Source of the DNA: Streptomyces griseus | GTDB lineage: Bacteria > Actinomycetota > Actinomycetes > Streptomycetales > Streptomycetaceae | Direction: 5' to 3' | NCBI RefSeq assembly: GCF_900460065.1 | Contig: NZ_UAVD01000026.1 | Location: forward strand, 310,001 to 374,000 | DNA: 64,000 nucleotides | Part shown: positions 32,857-45,003 of the stretch, piece after piece | How positions within the stretch are numbered: position 1 is the stretch's first letter | How the letters are laid out: every line of letters starts with the position of its first letter | Program-made: the position numbers and the translations under genes | Notes under the pieces: model-generated | Told to the model about the DNA's origin: nothing | What the model saw: the letters and a program-made list of their open reading frames with translations, nothing else | Databases searched by the model: none

Positions 32857-34725
32857 GTGGCTGACGTACCTGCCGATCTTGCCGCAGTGTGGCCGCGAGT
32901 GCTGGAACAACTCCTCGGGGAGGGCCAGCAGGGCATCGAACCGAAGGACAAGCAGTGGATCGAGCGCTGCCAGCCCCTGGCACTCGTCGCCGACACCGCA
33001 CTGCTGGCCGTCCCCAACGAATGGGGCAAGCGCGTCCTGGAGGGCCGGCTCGCGCCGCTCATCAGCGAGACGCTGACCCGTGAGTGCGGCCGCCCGATCC
33101 GGATCGCGATCACCGTCGACGACTCCGCGGGCGAACCGCCCGCCCCGCCGGCGCCCCCGATGCACCAGTCGCACCAGGGCCCGCAGGGCCACCGCTACCC
33201 GTCGCAACAGCGCGACGACGCCCCGCGGGGAGACACGTACGACGGATACGGCCACCGCCCCTCCGACGACGGCATGCCGACGGCCCGGCCGGCCTACCCC
33301 GACTACCAGCAGCAGCGCCCGGAGCCCGGCGCCTGGCCGCGCACCCAGGAGGACCTCTCCTGGCAGCAGCCGCGGCACGGCGGCTACCAGGACCGCGAGC
33401 AGCCCCCGGGCGAGCCGTACCGCGAGAGCGAGGCGTACCAGCGGGAGAGCGAGCAGTACCGGGAGCAGCCCCCGGAGCCGTGGCGCGAGCCGTACGGCGC
33501 CGGCCGCCCCCAGCAGCACGACTACCGGTCGCAGCCGCCCGAGCACCAGGGGTACGAGCAGCAGCGCCCCGACCGCCAGGACCAGCAGCAGCCGGGGCCC
33601 CGCCCGGGCGGTCACGGTCCCGGGCGGACCGGCGGTTCGGTACCGGGCCCGATGGGCGCGCAGCCGTCCCCCGCGCCGGGCCCCGGCGAACCGCACGCCC
33701 GGCTGAACCCGAAGTACCTCTTCGACACCTTCGTCATCGGGGCGTCCAACCGGTTCGCGCACGCCGCCGCCGTCGCCGTCGCGGAGGCGCCCGCGAAGGC
33801 GTACAACCCCCTCTTCATCTACGGGGAGTCGGGGCTCGGCAAGACCCACCTGCTGCACGCCATCGGTCACTACGCGCGGAGCCTCTACCCGGGGACCCGG
33901 GTGCGGTACGTGAGCTCCGAGGAGTTCACCAACGAGTTCATCAACTCGATCCGCGACGGCAAGGGCGACACCTTCCGCAAGCGCTACCGCGACGTGGACA
34001 TCCTGCTGGTCGACGACATCCAGTTCCTGGCGAGCAAGGAGTCGACGCAGGAGGAGTTCTTCCACACCTTCAATACGCTGCACAACGCGAACAAGCAGAT
34101 CGTGCTCTCCTCGGACCGGCCGCCGAAGCAGCTGGTGACGCTGGAGGACCGGCTGCGCAACCGCTTCGAGTGGGGTCTGACGACCGACGTCCAGCCGCCC
34201 GAGCTGGAGACCCGGATCGCGATCCTCCGTAAGAAGGCCGTGCAGGAGCAGCTCAACGCCCCGCCGGAGGTCCTGGAGTTCATCGCCTCACGGATCTCGC
34301 GCAACATCCGTGAGCTGGAGGGGGCGCTGATCCGGGTGACCGCCTTCGCCTCGCTGAACCGGCAGCCGGTGGACCTCGGGCTGACCGAGATCGTCCTCAA
34401 GGATCTGATCCCGGGCGGCGAGGAGTCGGCCCCGGAGATCACCGCGCCGGCCATCATGGCGGCGACCGCGGACTACTTCGGCCTCACCGTGGACGACCTC
34501 TGCGGATCCTCGCGCAGCCGGGTCCTGGTGACGGCTCGCCAGATCGCCATGTATCTGTGCCGCGAGCTCACCGATCTCTCGCTGCCGAAGATCGGCGCGC
34601 AGTTCGGCGGCCGCGACCACACGACGGTGATGCACGCGGACCGGAAGATCCGGGCGCTGATGGCGGAGCGCCGCTCCATCTACAACCAGGTCACCGAGCT
34701 GACCAACCGCATCAAGAACGGCTGA
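32857..34725 (+). CDS. dnaA: chromosomal replication initiator DnaA
   Basis: 622 residues from GTG 32857 (MADVPADLAAVWPRVLEQLL). Domain I covers about 1-85. Domain II is a very long Pro/Gln/Tyr/Glu-rich disordered linker (about 88-280), a hallmark of Streptomyces. Domain III AAA+ follows (GESGLGKTHL Walker A, LLVDDIQFL Walker B, sensor and box VII residues). Domain IV has the DNA-binding signature GGRDHTTVMHADRKI. It opens oriC, immediately downstream, and probably autoregulates through the boxes upstream. Confidence 0.98.
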   Translation: MADVPADLAAVWPRVLEQLLGEGQQGIEPKDKQWIERCQPLALVADTALLAVPNEWGKRVLEGRLAPLISETLTRECGRPIRIAITVDDSAGEPPAPPAPPMHQSHQGPQGHRYPSQQRDDAPRGDTYDGYGHRPSDDGMPTARPAYPDYQQQRPEPGAWPRTQEDLSWQQPRHGGYQDREQPPGEPYRESEAYQRESEQYREQPPEPWREPYGAGRPQQHDYRSQPPEHQGYEQQRPDRQDQQQPGPRPGGHGPGRTGGSVPGPMGAQPSPAPGPGEPHARLNPKYLFDTFVIGASNRFAHAAAVAVAEAPAKAYNPLFIYGESGLGKTHLLHAIGHYARSLYPGTRVRYVSSEEFTNEFINSIRDGKGDTFRKRYRDVDILLVDDIQFLASKESTQEEFFHTFNTLHNANKQIVLSSDRPPKQLVTLEDRLRNRFEWGLTTDVQPPELETRIAILRKKAVQEQLNAPPEVLEFIASRISRNIRELEGALIRVTAFASLNRQPVDLGLTEIVLKDLIPGGEESAPEITAPAIMAATADYFGLTVDDLCGSSRSRVLVTARQIAMYLCRELTDLSLPKIGAQFGGRDHTTVMHADRKIRALMAERRSIYNQVTELTNRIKNG

Positions 34726-34985
34726 CGACCAACTGCCGGGGCTTCTCCCGGAGCGTTCCTCGGGGCGCCTGTCCCGGACCACCACGGTCCGCGGCAGGCG
34801 CCTTTCGCGCTCCCGGGGACCCGCAGCGTGCCGTCCGGGACCTCCGCAGCGGCCGTCCGGAGCCTCCGTCAAGCCGTCCGGGACCTCCGCCGGGGCCGCC
34901 CAGAGCCTCCGCCGAGGCTGTTCGAGGCCCGTGTCGAGCGCTCCGGTCACCCCGCGCTGTTCGAATACCGGCTGCTCAGAGGCCC

Positions 34986-35558
34986 TTCTCCACAGATGGG
35001 GGAGAAATCTTCCGTCCACAGCCTGGGGACTGGGAAGTTGTCCATATTGCGTCCACAGGGCGCCCTGCCGATACTCCATCAGGCCAGGTCACGTGGTTGG
35101 GGATTTGTGGTCAACCGTGATCCACAGCCTGTGGACAGTTCTTTCGTCCACAGGAGGTGATCGTTGTTGTCCACCGGCGGCCCACAGGTTGAGCCGTGTT
35201 GTCCCCAGCTTCGCCCTGCTTCTCCACACCCCTGTCCACTGTTCGGCAACGCAACACCCGCTCTCACCGCCCGGAGTGAAAGGCGTCACACCAAGGTGTC
35301 CGATTGGGCTGTGGGGAACGTGGGTAAAGCTGGGGACAGGCCTGGGGAGAAGTGGCCCCCTCCTGTGCATCGGGTGTGCAGAACTTTCGCCCGTCCACAG
35401 AAAGCCCTGGTTTTCCACGGGTGCCACCCACAGGACCGGTGGACAAAAAACAGTCGCTGACCTGCGCAAACGACGTTATCCACGGTATCCACAAGGCCTA
35501 CTACTACTACCACCCAGAGTTAGCCAGGAATCAGCTTCGAAGTGGGGCCTGTGCACAA
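34986..35558. other. oriC: oriC, chromosomal replication origin with about 20 DnaA boxes
   Basis: The 1-kb dnaA-dnaN gap has many 9-mers close to TTGTCCACA. Clearest in forward orientation: 34986, 35012, 35038, 35049, 35118, 35144, 35167, 35199, 35220, 35232, 35391, 35411, 35476, 35485. Clearest in reverse: 35106 (TGTGGTCAA), 35130 (TGTGGACAG), 35310, 35331, 35343, 35438 (GGTGGACAA). Clusters at 34986-35240 and 35391-35493 are separated by a weaker stretch. A CTA x4 tract follows at 35498. 34726-34985 and 35559-35730 hold no gene. Confidence 0.95.
35476..35512 (+). other. candidate basal unwinding system: two abutting DnaA boxes plus DnaA-trios
   Basis: TTATCCACG (35476-35484) and GTATCCACA (35485-35493) abut, then AGGC, then CTACTACTACTA (35498-35509) and CCA. 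The lower strand reads 3'-GAT-5' four times, the DnaA-trio motif that in Bacillus subtilis follows the last DnaA boxes and is where DnaA filaments begin strand opening. Confidence 0.7.
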
Positions 35559-35730
35559 CTCGACCCTCGACCGTCGCGAAGCTCTCGGCCCGACTTGACC
35601 CCGAGCAGCAACGACTGTCGGTGCCGTACGTCAGACTGGACCCCGGAGCCTCCCCCGCCCTCGGCAGGGAGCTCCGGTCCAGACGACGAAGGCCAGCAGG
35701 GCGAGCGAGCAACAGCAGGAGGCGGTTCCG

Positions 35731-36861
35731 GTGAAGATCCGGGTGGAGCGCGATGTACTCGCGGAGGCGGTGGCCTGGGTGGCCCGCAGCCTCCCGGCCC
35801 GTCCGCCGGCGCCCGTTCTCGCGGGCCTTCTGCTGAAGGCCGAGGACGGAGCTCTCAGCTTCTCCAGCTTCGACTACGAGGTCTCCGCGCGCGTCTCCGT
35901 CGACGCGGAGATCGACGAGGACGGCACGGTGCTCGTCTCCGGCCGGCTGCTCGCCGACATCTGCCGCGCCCTGCCCAACCGCCCGGTGGAGATCTCCACC
36001 GACGGTGTGCGGGCCACGGTCGTCTGCGGCTCCTCCCGCTTCACCCTCCACACCCTGCCTGTGGAGGAGTACCCCGCGCTGCCGCAGATGCCGACCGCCA
36101 CGGGCACCGTCCCCGGTGAGGTCTTCGCCTCGGCCGCCGCCCAGGTCGCCATCGCAGCGGGCCGCGACGACACGCTGCCGGTGCTCACCGGTGTGCGGAT
36201 CGAGATCGAGGGCGACACCGTCACCCTCGCCTCCACCGACCGCTACCGCTTCGCGGTCCGCGAGTTCCTCTGGAAGCCGGAGAACGCCGACGCCTCCGCG
36301 GTCGCCCTGGTGCCCGCCAAGACGCTTCTGGACACCGCCAAGGCGCTCACGAGCGGCGACACGGTCACCCTGGCGCTCTCCGGGTCCGGCGCCGGCGAGG
36401 GCCTGATCGGCTTCGAGGGCGCCGGACGCCGGACGACCACGCGTCTCCTCGAAGGCGATCTGCCGAAGTACCGCACGCTGTTCCCGACCGAGTTCAACTC
36501 CGTCGCCGTGATCGAGACGGCCCCCTTTGTCGAGGCCGTCAAGCGTGTGGCCCTGGTCGCCGAGCGCAACACCCCCGTCCGGCTCAGCTTCGAGCAGGGC
36601 GTCCTCATCCTGGAAGCCGGTTCCAGCGACGACGCACAGGCTGTGGAGCGCGTCGACGCGGTGCTGGAGGGCGACGACATCTCGATCGCCTTCAACCCGA
36701 CGTTCCTGCTGGACGGCCTGAGCGCGATCGACTCCCCGGTCGCCCAGCTCTCCTTCACCACGTCCACCAAGCCCGCCCTGCTCAGCGGCCGCCCGGCCGT
36801 CGACGCCGAGGCGGACGACGCGTACAAGTACCTGATCATGCCGGTCCGCCTCTCCGGCTGA
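35731..36861 (+). CDS. dnaN: DNA polymerase III sliding clamp, beta subunit
   Basis: 376 residues, GTG start with CAGGAGGCGG upstream. Three beta-clamp domains; the C-terminus ends YKYLIMPVRL, the typical clamp ending. It encircles DNA and tethers polymerase. It directly follows oriC, and a 14-bp hairpin terminator lies downstream. Confidence 0.98.
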   Translation: MKIRVERDVLAEAVAWVARSLPARPPAPVLAGLLLKAEDGALSFSSFDYEVSARVSVDAEIDEDGTVLVSGRLLADICRALPNRPVEISTDGVRATVVCGSSRFTLHTLPVEEYPALPQMPTATGTVPGEVFASAAAQVAIAAGRDDTLPVLTGVRIEIEGDTVTLASTDRYRFAVREFLWKPENADASAVALVPAKTLLDTAKALTSGDTVTLALSGSGAGEGLIGFEGAGRRTTTRLLEGDLPKYRTLFPTEFNSVAVIETAPFVEAVKRVALVAERNTPVRLSFEQGVLILEAGSSDDAQAVERVDAVLEGDDISIAFNPTFLLDGLSAIDSPVAQLSFTTSTKPALLSGRPAVDAEADDAYKYLIMPVRLSG

Positions 36862-36907
36862 TCCCGGCTTCCCCCGGCCGATCGGGGGACGTAACCGCGG
36901 CAGTTTC

Positions 36908-36941
36908 CGGCGGGCCCGCTCGGCGCGGAGCGGGCCCGCCG
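36908..36941 (+). terminator. dnaN terminator
   Basis: 14-bp perfect inverted repeat (CGGCGGGCCCGCTC / GAGCGGGCCCGCCG), 6-nt loop, 46 bp after the dnaN stop. Confidence 0.8.
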
Positions 36942-37022
36942 CGCTGTCCACCGCCGGGCGTAGGCTCGTTCCCGGGCGCACACGCCCCGACGCTTATCGC
37001 CACGACGCTTAAGGAATCTCTG

Positions 37023-37907
37023 ATGGAGCTCGGTCTCGTCGGCCTCGGCAAGATGGGCGGCAACATGCGCGAGCGCATCCGCCGCGCAGGCCACACCGTC
37101 ATCGGTTACGACCGCAACCCGGATGTCGCCGATGTCCACAGTCTCGAAGAGCTTGTGGGCAAGCTGAAGGGCCCGCGGGTCGTCTGGGTCATGGTCCCGG
37201 CCGGTGCCGCGACCCAGTCCACGATCGACGAGCTCGCCGACCTGCTCTCGCCCGGCGACGTCGTCGTCGACGGCGGGAACTCCCGGTGGACCGACGACGA
37301 GAAGCACGCCGTCGAGCTGGGCATCAAGGACATCGGCTTCGTCGACTGCGGAGTCTCCGGCGGCGTCTGGGGCCTGGAGAACGGCTACGCCCTGATGTAC
37401 GGCGGCACCGAGGAGAACGTGGCGAAGGTCCAGCCGATCTTCGACGCGCTGAAGCCCGAGGGCGACTTCGGCTCCGTGCACGCGGGCAAGGTCGGCGCCG
37501 GCCACTTCGCGAAGATGGTCCACAACGGCATCGAGTACGCCATGATGCAGGCCTACGCCGAGGGCTGGGAGCTGCTGGAGAAGGTCGACTCCGTCACCGA
37601 CGTGCGCGAGGTCTTCCGCTCCTGGCAGGAGGGCACGGTCATCCGTTCCTGGCTGCTCGACCTCGCGGTCAACGCGCTCGACGACGACGAGCACCTCGAC
37701 AAGCTCCGGGGCTTCGCCGCCGACTCGGGCGAGGGCCGCTGGACGGTGGAGGCCGCGATCGACAACGCGGTGCCGCTGCCCGCGATCACGGCGTCGCTGT
37801 TCGCGCGGTTCGCCTCGCGTCAGGACGACTCGCCGCAGATGAAGATGATCGCCGCGCTGCGCAACCAGTTCGGCGGCCACGCGGTCGAGTCCAAGAACGA
37901 GAACTGA
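37023..37907 (+). CDS. gnd: 6-phosphogluconate dehydrogenase, short (decarboxylating) form
   Basis: 294 residues, the short class of 6PGDH (YqeC/GntZ-like), not the 470-residue class. Rossmann N-terminus MELGLVGLGKMGGNMRERI, then VVDGGNSRW, GVSGGVWGLENGY and KMVHNGIEYAMMQAYAEG, with the substrate-binding and catalytic Lys/Asn. It oxidises 6-phosphogluconate to ribulose-5-phosphate. Its place between dnaN and recF is conserved in several actinobacteria. The fit to NAD or NADP cannot be judged by eye. Confidence 0.92.
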   Translation: MELGLVGLGKMGGNMRERIRRAGHTVIGYDRNPDVADVHSLEELVGKLKGPRVVWVMVPAGAATQSTIDELADLLSPGDVVVDGGNSRWTDDEKHAVELGIKDIGFVDCGVSGGVWGLENGYALMYGGTEENVAKVQPIFDALKPEGDFGSVHAGKVGAGHFAKMVHNGIEYAMMQAYAEGWELLEKVDSVTDVREVFRSWQEGTVIRSWLLDLAVNALDDDEHLDKLRGFAADSGEGRWTVEAAIDNAVPLPAITASLFARFASRQDDSPQMKMIAALRNQFGGHAVESKNEN

Positions 37908-37973
37908 TCGCGCCGCCGGCCCCGCGCCGGCGCCGCGAGCACCGGGAAGCACTGTCGGGAGAGGTCGGCCACC

Positions 37974-39104
37974 ATGCACGTCACCCATCTCTCGCTGGCC
38001 GACTTCCGCTCCTACGCCCGGGTCGAGGTCCCTCTCGACCCGGGCGTCACCGCGTTCGTCGGGCCCAACGGGCAGGGCAAGACCAATCTCGTCGAGGCCG
38101 TCGGCTATCTCGCCACCCTCGGCAGCCACCGGGTCTCCTCGGACGCCCCGCTGGTGCGGATGGGCGCGGAGCGGGCGGTGATCCGGGCTGCGGTCACCCA
38201 GGGCGAGCGGTCCCAGCTGATCGAGCTGGAGCTGAACCCCGGCCGCGCCAACCGGGCCCGGATCAACCGGTCCTCGCAGGTCAGACCGCGTGACGTGCTC
38301 GGGATCGTACGGACCGTGCTGTTCGCGCCGGAGGATCTGGCCCTGGTCAAGGGCGACCCCGGCGAGCGGCGGCGGTTCCTGGACGAGCTGATCACGGCGC
38401 GCTCCCCCCGGATGGCCGGGGTCCGCTCCGACTACGAGCGGGTGCTCAAACAGCGCAACACCCTGCTGAAGTCCGCGGCCATGGCCCGGCGGCACGGCGG
38501 ACGCTCGATGGACCTGTCCACCCTCGACGTCTGGGACCAGCACCTGGGGCGGGTGGGCGCGGAGCTGCTCGCGCAGCGCCTCGATCTGATCGCCACGCTC
38601 CAGCCGCTGGCCGACAAGGCGTACGGGGACGTGGCTCCGGGCGGCGGTCCGGTGGCGCTGGAGTACCGCAGTTCGGTCGGCGGGGACGTGGGTCCCGCGC
38701 GGACCCGCGACGAGCTGTACGAGCAGCTGACGGCGGCCCTCGTGGGCGTCCGCAAGCAGGAGATCGAGCGGGGCGTGACGCTGGTCGGCCCCCACCGCGA
38801 CGACCTGCTGCTCGGTCTGCGGGGGATGCCGGCGAAGGGGTACGCGAGCCACGGCGAGTCCTGGAGCTACGCGCTGGCGCTGCGGCTGGCCTCGTACGAG
38901 CTGCTGCGCTCCGAGGGCAACGAGCCGGTGCTGGTGCTGGACGACGTCTTCGCCGAGCTGGACGCCCGTCGCCGGGAGCGGCTGGCGGAGCTGGTGGTTC
39001 CGGGCGAGCAGGTGCTCGTGACGGCCGCGGTGGCGGAGGACGTTCCGGGCGTGCTGGCGGGAGCGCGGTACGCGGTGTCCGCGGGCGAGGTGGCGCGCGT
39101 ATGA
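37974..39104 (+). CDS. recF: DNA replication and repair protein RecF
   Basis: 376 residues, ATG. SMC-like ATPase with Walker [14 protein letters not shown] (about residues 29-41), signature region [19 protein letters not shown], and Walker [17 protein letters not shown] near 323-338. It loads RecA at gaps with RecO and RecR. ATGA overlaps the following dciA gene by 4 bp, so the two are translationally coupled. Confidence 0.97.
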
Positions 39105-39808
39105 CCGGCCGGGGTGAGAGCGGGGCCGGCCGGGGGGCACCGGCCTCCCGCGCCGGCGGTACGGGCGCGGCGCGGGCGAAGGGCGTGGGCCGGGCAGGCG
39201 GGCCGGGAGAGGCGTTGCCGGATCCGGCCGCCCCCGGGACGACCGCCGGGGCTGCGTCCGGTGCCGCCTCCGGTGCGCCTTCGGGGGCGTCGAAGCCGCC
39301 CGAGGTGACGGGCGTCGATCTCGCCCGGGTCGCGTTGCGGGCGGCGAAGGAGCAGGCCCGGGCGCGGGGTGCGGCGGCGCAGCAGAAGAAGCAGGCCCGG
39401 CGGGGCGGCGGGCTGCGCTCGGGCGCCCGGTCGGACGGCCGGGATCCGCAGCCGCTGGGTTCCGCGATCAACCGGTTGATCACCGAGCGCGGGTGGGAGA
39501 CGCCCGCGGCGGTCGGCGGGGTGATGGGGCGGTGGCCGCAGATCGTCGGCGACGATCTGGCGAACCACTGCGTGCCCCTGCGGTACGACGACGATCCGGC
39601 CGCCCGGGTGCTGACCGTGAGCTGTGACTCGACGGCGTGGGCGACGCAGCTGCGGCTGCTGGCTCCGCAGCTGGTGGCCCGGCTGAACGCGGATCTGGGG
39701 CAGGGCACCGTACGGATGATCAAGGTGGTCGGGCCGGGGGGCCCGGAGCGCCGGTTCGGACCGTTGCGGGCGCCCGGCAGCAAGGGCCCGGGCGACACCT
39801 ACGGGTGA
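39101..39808 (+). CDS. dciA: DUF721/DciA-family replicative helicase partner
   Basis: 235 residues. A long disordered Gly/Ala/Arg-rich N-terminus (about 1-115) leads to the DUF721 domain (about 120-225): [32 protein letters not shown] and [27 protein letters not shown] (shown by their start and end motifs [26 protein letters not shown]). DciA proteins assist loading of the DnaB helicase in bacteria without DnaC/DnaI. Overlaps recF by 4 bp; mycobacteria have the same recF-dciA-gyrB order. Confidence 0.88.
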
Positions 39809-40267
39809 GGGTGCGGGCCGCCGGTGCGAGGGGGCGGGCGGCCGGGGCCTCCGCATGCTCGCGCCGTCTCCGCAAGGATCACCGGTCACCGGGCTGAGCT
39901 GCACTTTCGGCGTGAAATTGTCGTGTACCGGGCGGGCGTACGGGCGGGTTCGTCAGGGTTCGCGGGAGAGGAAACCGGGCGGTACGGCCGGAGCGTCCCT
40001 CACCGTAGCGAGAGGTTGACAGGCCGAAGCGCTCAAAGCCCTTCAGGGCGTCTTGGGGCCCCTTCCCGAATATGGGGAGTCGTCAGGCGCTCATTCAGGG
40101 CGGCACATGCGTACTCAGGTACCGGCAAACCCCCACTCATGTCAGTGCTACCGGTAGACTGGTGAGTAATCCCGCCGCTGAGGCGGGAGTCGTCGATACA
40201 AGCCGAACGACGCAGCCGCTCCCGCCTGTCCGGAGAACGGCCTGTGCTGTGCCAGAAAGGGCGCTTC
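39809..40267. promoter_or_regulatory. gyrB promoter/leader region
   Basis: 459 bp without a gene. A -10-like TAGACT lies at 40154-40159, followed by a short hairpin CCCGCC-GCTGA-GGCGGG at 40171-40187, about 80 bp before the gyrB start. The hairpin could act as a leader stem. No clear -35 was found. The remaining part holds nothing I recognise. Confidence 0.45.
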
Positions 40268-42313
40268 GTGGCCGATTCCGGCAACCCCAACGAGAACATT
40301 CCGTCCACAGCCGGTGAGCACGGCGAGGCCGCCGCCTCGTACGACGCCAGCGCGATCACCGTGCTGGAAGGGCTGGACGCGGTCCGCAAGCGGCCTGGCA
40401 TGTACATCGGCTCGACCGGTGAGCGCGGCCTGCACCACCTCGTGCAGGAAGTCGTCGACAACTCGGTCGACGAGGCGATGGCGGGCCACGCGGACACCAT
40501 CGACGTCACGATCCTCGCCGACGGCGGGGTGCGTGTGATCGACAACGGCCGGGGCATCCCGGTCGGCATCGTGCCGTCCGAAGGGAAGCCGGCCGTCGAG
40601 GTCGTGCTGACCGTGCTGCACGCGGGCGGCAAGTTCGGCGGTGGCGGCTACGCCGTCTCCGGCGGTCTGCACGGCGTCGGCGTCTCCGTCGTCAACGCCC
40701 TGTCCACCCGGGTCGCCGTCGAGGTCAAGACCGACGGCCACCGCTGGACCCAGGACTACAAGCTCGGTGTCCCGACGGCCCCGCTGGCCCAGCACGAGGC
40801 CACCGAGGAGACCGGTACGACGGTCACCTTCTGGGCCGACGGGGACATCTTCGAGACGACCGAGTACAGCTTCGAGACCCTCTCGCGCCGCTTCCAGGAG
40901 ATGGCGTTCCTCAACAAGGGCCTCACCCTCAAGCTCACCGACGAGCGCGAGTCGGCGAAGGCGACGGCGGGCGCGGACAGCGTGGACGCCGCCGAGCCCT
41001 CCGAGGAGGAGACCGCCCGCTCGGTCACGTACCACTACGAAAACGGCATCGTCGATTTCGTGAAGTACCTCAACTCCCGCAAGGGCGACGTCATTCACCA
41101 GTCGGTGATCGACATCGAGGCCGAGGACAAGGACCGGCTCCTGTCGGTCGAGATCGCCATGCAGTGGAACACGCAGTACACCGAAGGGGTCTACTCCTTC
41201 GCCAACGCGATCCACACGCACGAGGGCGGTACGCACGAGGAGGGCTTCCGCGCGGCGCTGACCTCGCTGGTCAACCGGTACGCGCGCGACAAGAAGCTGC
41301 TGCGCGACAAGGACGACAACCTCACGGGCGAGGACGTCCGCGAGGGCCTGACCGCGATCATCTCGGTGAAGCTGGGCGAGCCGCAGTTCGAGGGCCAGAC
41401 GAAGACCAAGCTGGGCAACACGGAGGCCAAGACCTTCGTGCAGAAGGTCGTCCACGAGCAGCTGACGGACTGGTTCGACCGGAATCCCAACGAGGCCGCC
41501 GACATCATCCGCAAGGGCATCGCCGCCTCGACCGCCCGCGTGGCGGCCCGCAAGGCGCGTGACCTGACGCGGCGCAAGGGGCTGCTGGAGAGCGCCTCGC
41601 TGCCGGGCAAGCTCAGCGACTGCCAGTCGAACGACCCCACCAAGTGCGAGATCTTCATCGTCGAGGGTGACTCCGCCGGTGGTTCGGCGAAGTCCGGCCG
41701 CAACCCGATGTACCAGGCGATCCTGCCCATCCGGGGCAAGATCCTGAACGTCGAGAAGGCCCGGGTCGACAAGATCCTCCAGAACACCGAGGTCCAGGCG
41801 CTGATCTCGGCGTTCGGCACCGGGGTCCACGAGGACTTCGACATCGAGAAGCTCCGCTATCACAAGATCATCCTGATGGCGGACGCCGACGTCGACGGCC
41901 AGCACATCAACACCCTGCTGCTGACGTTCCTCTTCCGCTTCATGCGGCCGCTGGTGGAGGCGGGGCACGTCTACCTCTCGCGCCCGCCGCTCTACAAGAT
42001 CAAGTGGGGCCGGGACGACTTCGAGTACGCGTACTCGGACCGGGAGCGCGACGCCCTGGTGGCGCTCGGCAAGCAGAACGGCAAGCGGATCAAGGAAGAC
42101 TCGATCCAGCGCTTCAAGGGTCTCGGCGAGATGAACGCCGAAGAGCTGCGCGTCACGACCATGGACGTCGACCACCGGGTCCTCGGCCAGGTCACGCTGG
42201 ACGACGCGGCGCAGGCCGACGACCTGTTCTCGGTGCTCATGGGCGAGGACGTCGAGGCGCGGCGCTCGTTCATCCAGCGCAATGCCAAGGACGTCCGCTT
42301 CCTCGACATCTGA
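40268..42313 (+). CDS. gyrB: DNA gyrase subunit B
   Basis: 681 residues from GTG 40268 (MADSGNPNENIPSTAG), with AAAGGG upstream. GHKL ATPase motifs: VDNSVDEAMAGHADTI, VIDNGRGIPV and GGKFGGGGYAVSGGLHGVG. TOPRIM acidic residues: FIVEGDSAGGSAKSGRN and DADVDGQHI. Forms A2B2 gyrase with GyrA to introduce negative supercoils. gyrA follows 47 bp later, so they form one operon. Confidence 0.98.
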   Translation: MADSGNPNENIPSTAGEHGEAAASYDASAITVLEGLDAVRKRPGMYIGSTGERGLHHLVQEVVDNSVDEAMAGHADTIDVTILADGGVRVIDNGRGIPVGIVPSEGKPAVEVVLTVLHAGGKFGGGGYAVSGGLHGVGVSVVNALSTRVAVEVKTDGHRWTQDYKLGVPTAPLAQHEATEETGTTVTFWADGDIFETTEYSFETLSRRFQEMAFLNKGLTLKLTDERESAKATAGADSVDAAEPSEEETARSVTYHYENGIVDFVKYLNSRKGDVIHQSVIDIEAEDKDRLLSVEIAMQWNTQYTEGVYSFANAIHTHEGGTHEEGFRAALTSLVNRYARDKKLLRDKDDNLTGEDVREGLTAIISVKLGEPQFEGQTKTKLGNTEAKTFVQKVVHEQLTDWFDRNPNEAADIIRKGIAASTARVAARKARDLTRRKGLLESASLPGKLSDCQSNDPTKCEIFIVEGDSAGGSAKSGRNPMYQAILPIRGKILNVEKARVDKILQNTEVQALISAFGTGVHEDFDIEKLRYHKIILMADADVDGQHINTLLLTFLFRFMRPLVEAGHVYLSRPPLYKIKWGRDDFEYAYSDRERDALVALGKQNGKRIKEDSIQRFKGLGEMNAEELRVTTMDVDHRVLGQVTLDDAAQADDLFSVLMGEDVEARRSFIQRNAKDVRFLDI

Positions 42314-42360
42314 GTCGGCCGTACCAGCGACGCCGCAGCTCGAAAGGACTTTGACCAGCA

Positions 42361-45000
<2,640 letters not shown>

Positions 45001-45003
45001 AGC

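Noticed and set aside
35498..35509. CTA x4 as a simple microsatellite
   Set aside because: Its place right after two abutting DnaA boxes, and the match to the DnaA-trio pattern, make a functional reading more likely than slippage.
37128..37139. ATGTCCACA DnaA-like box in gnd, and CCGTCCACA at the start of gyrB
   Set aside because: Single off-consensus 9-mers in coding sequence; expected by chance.
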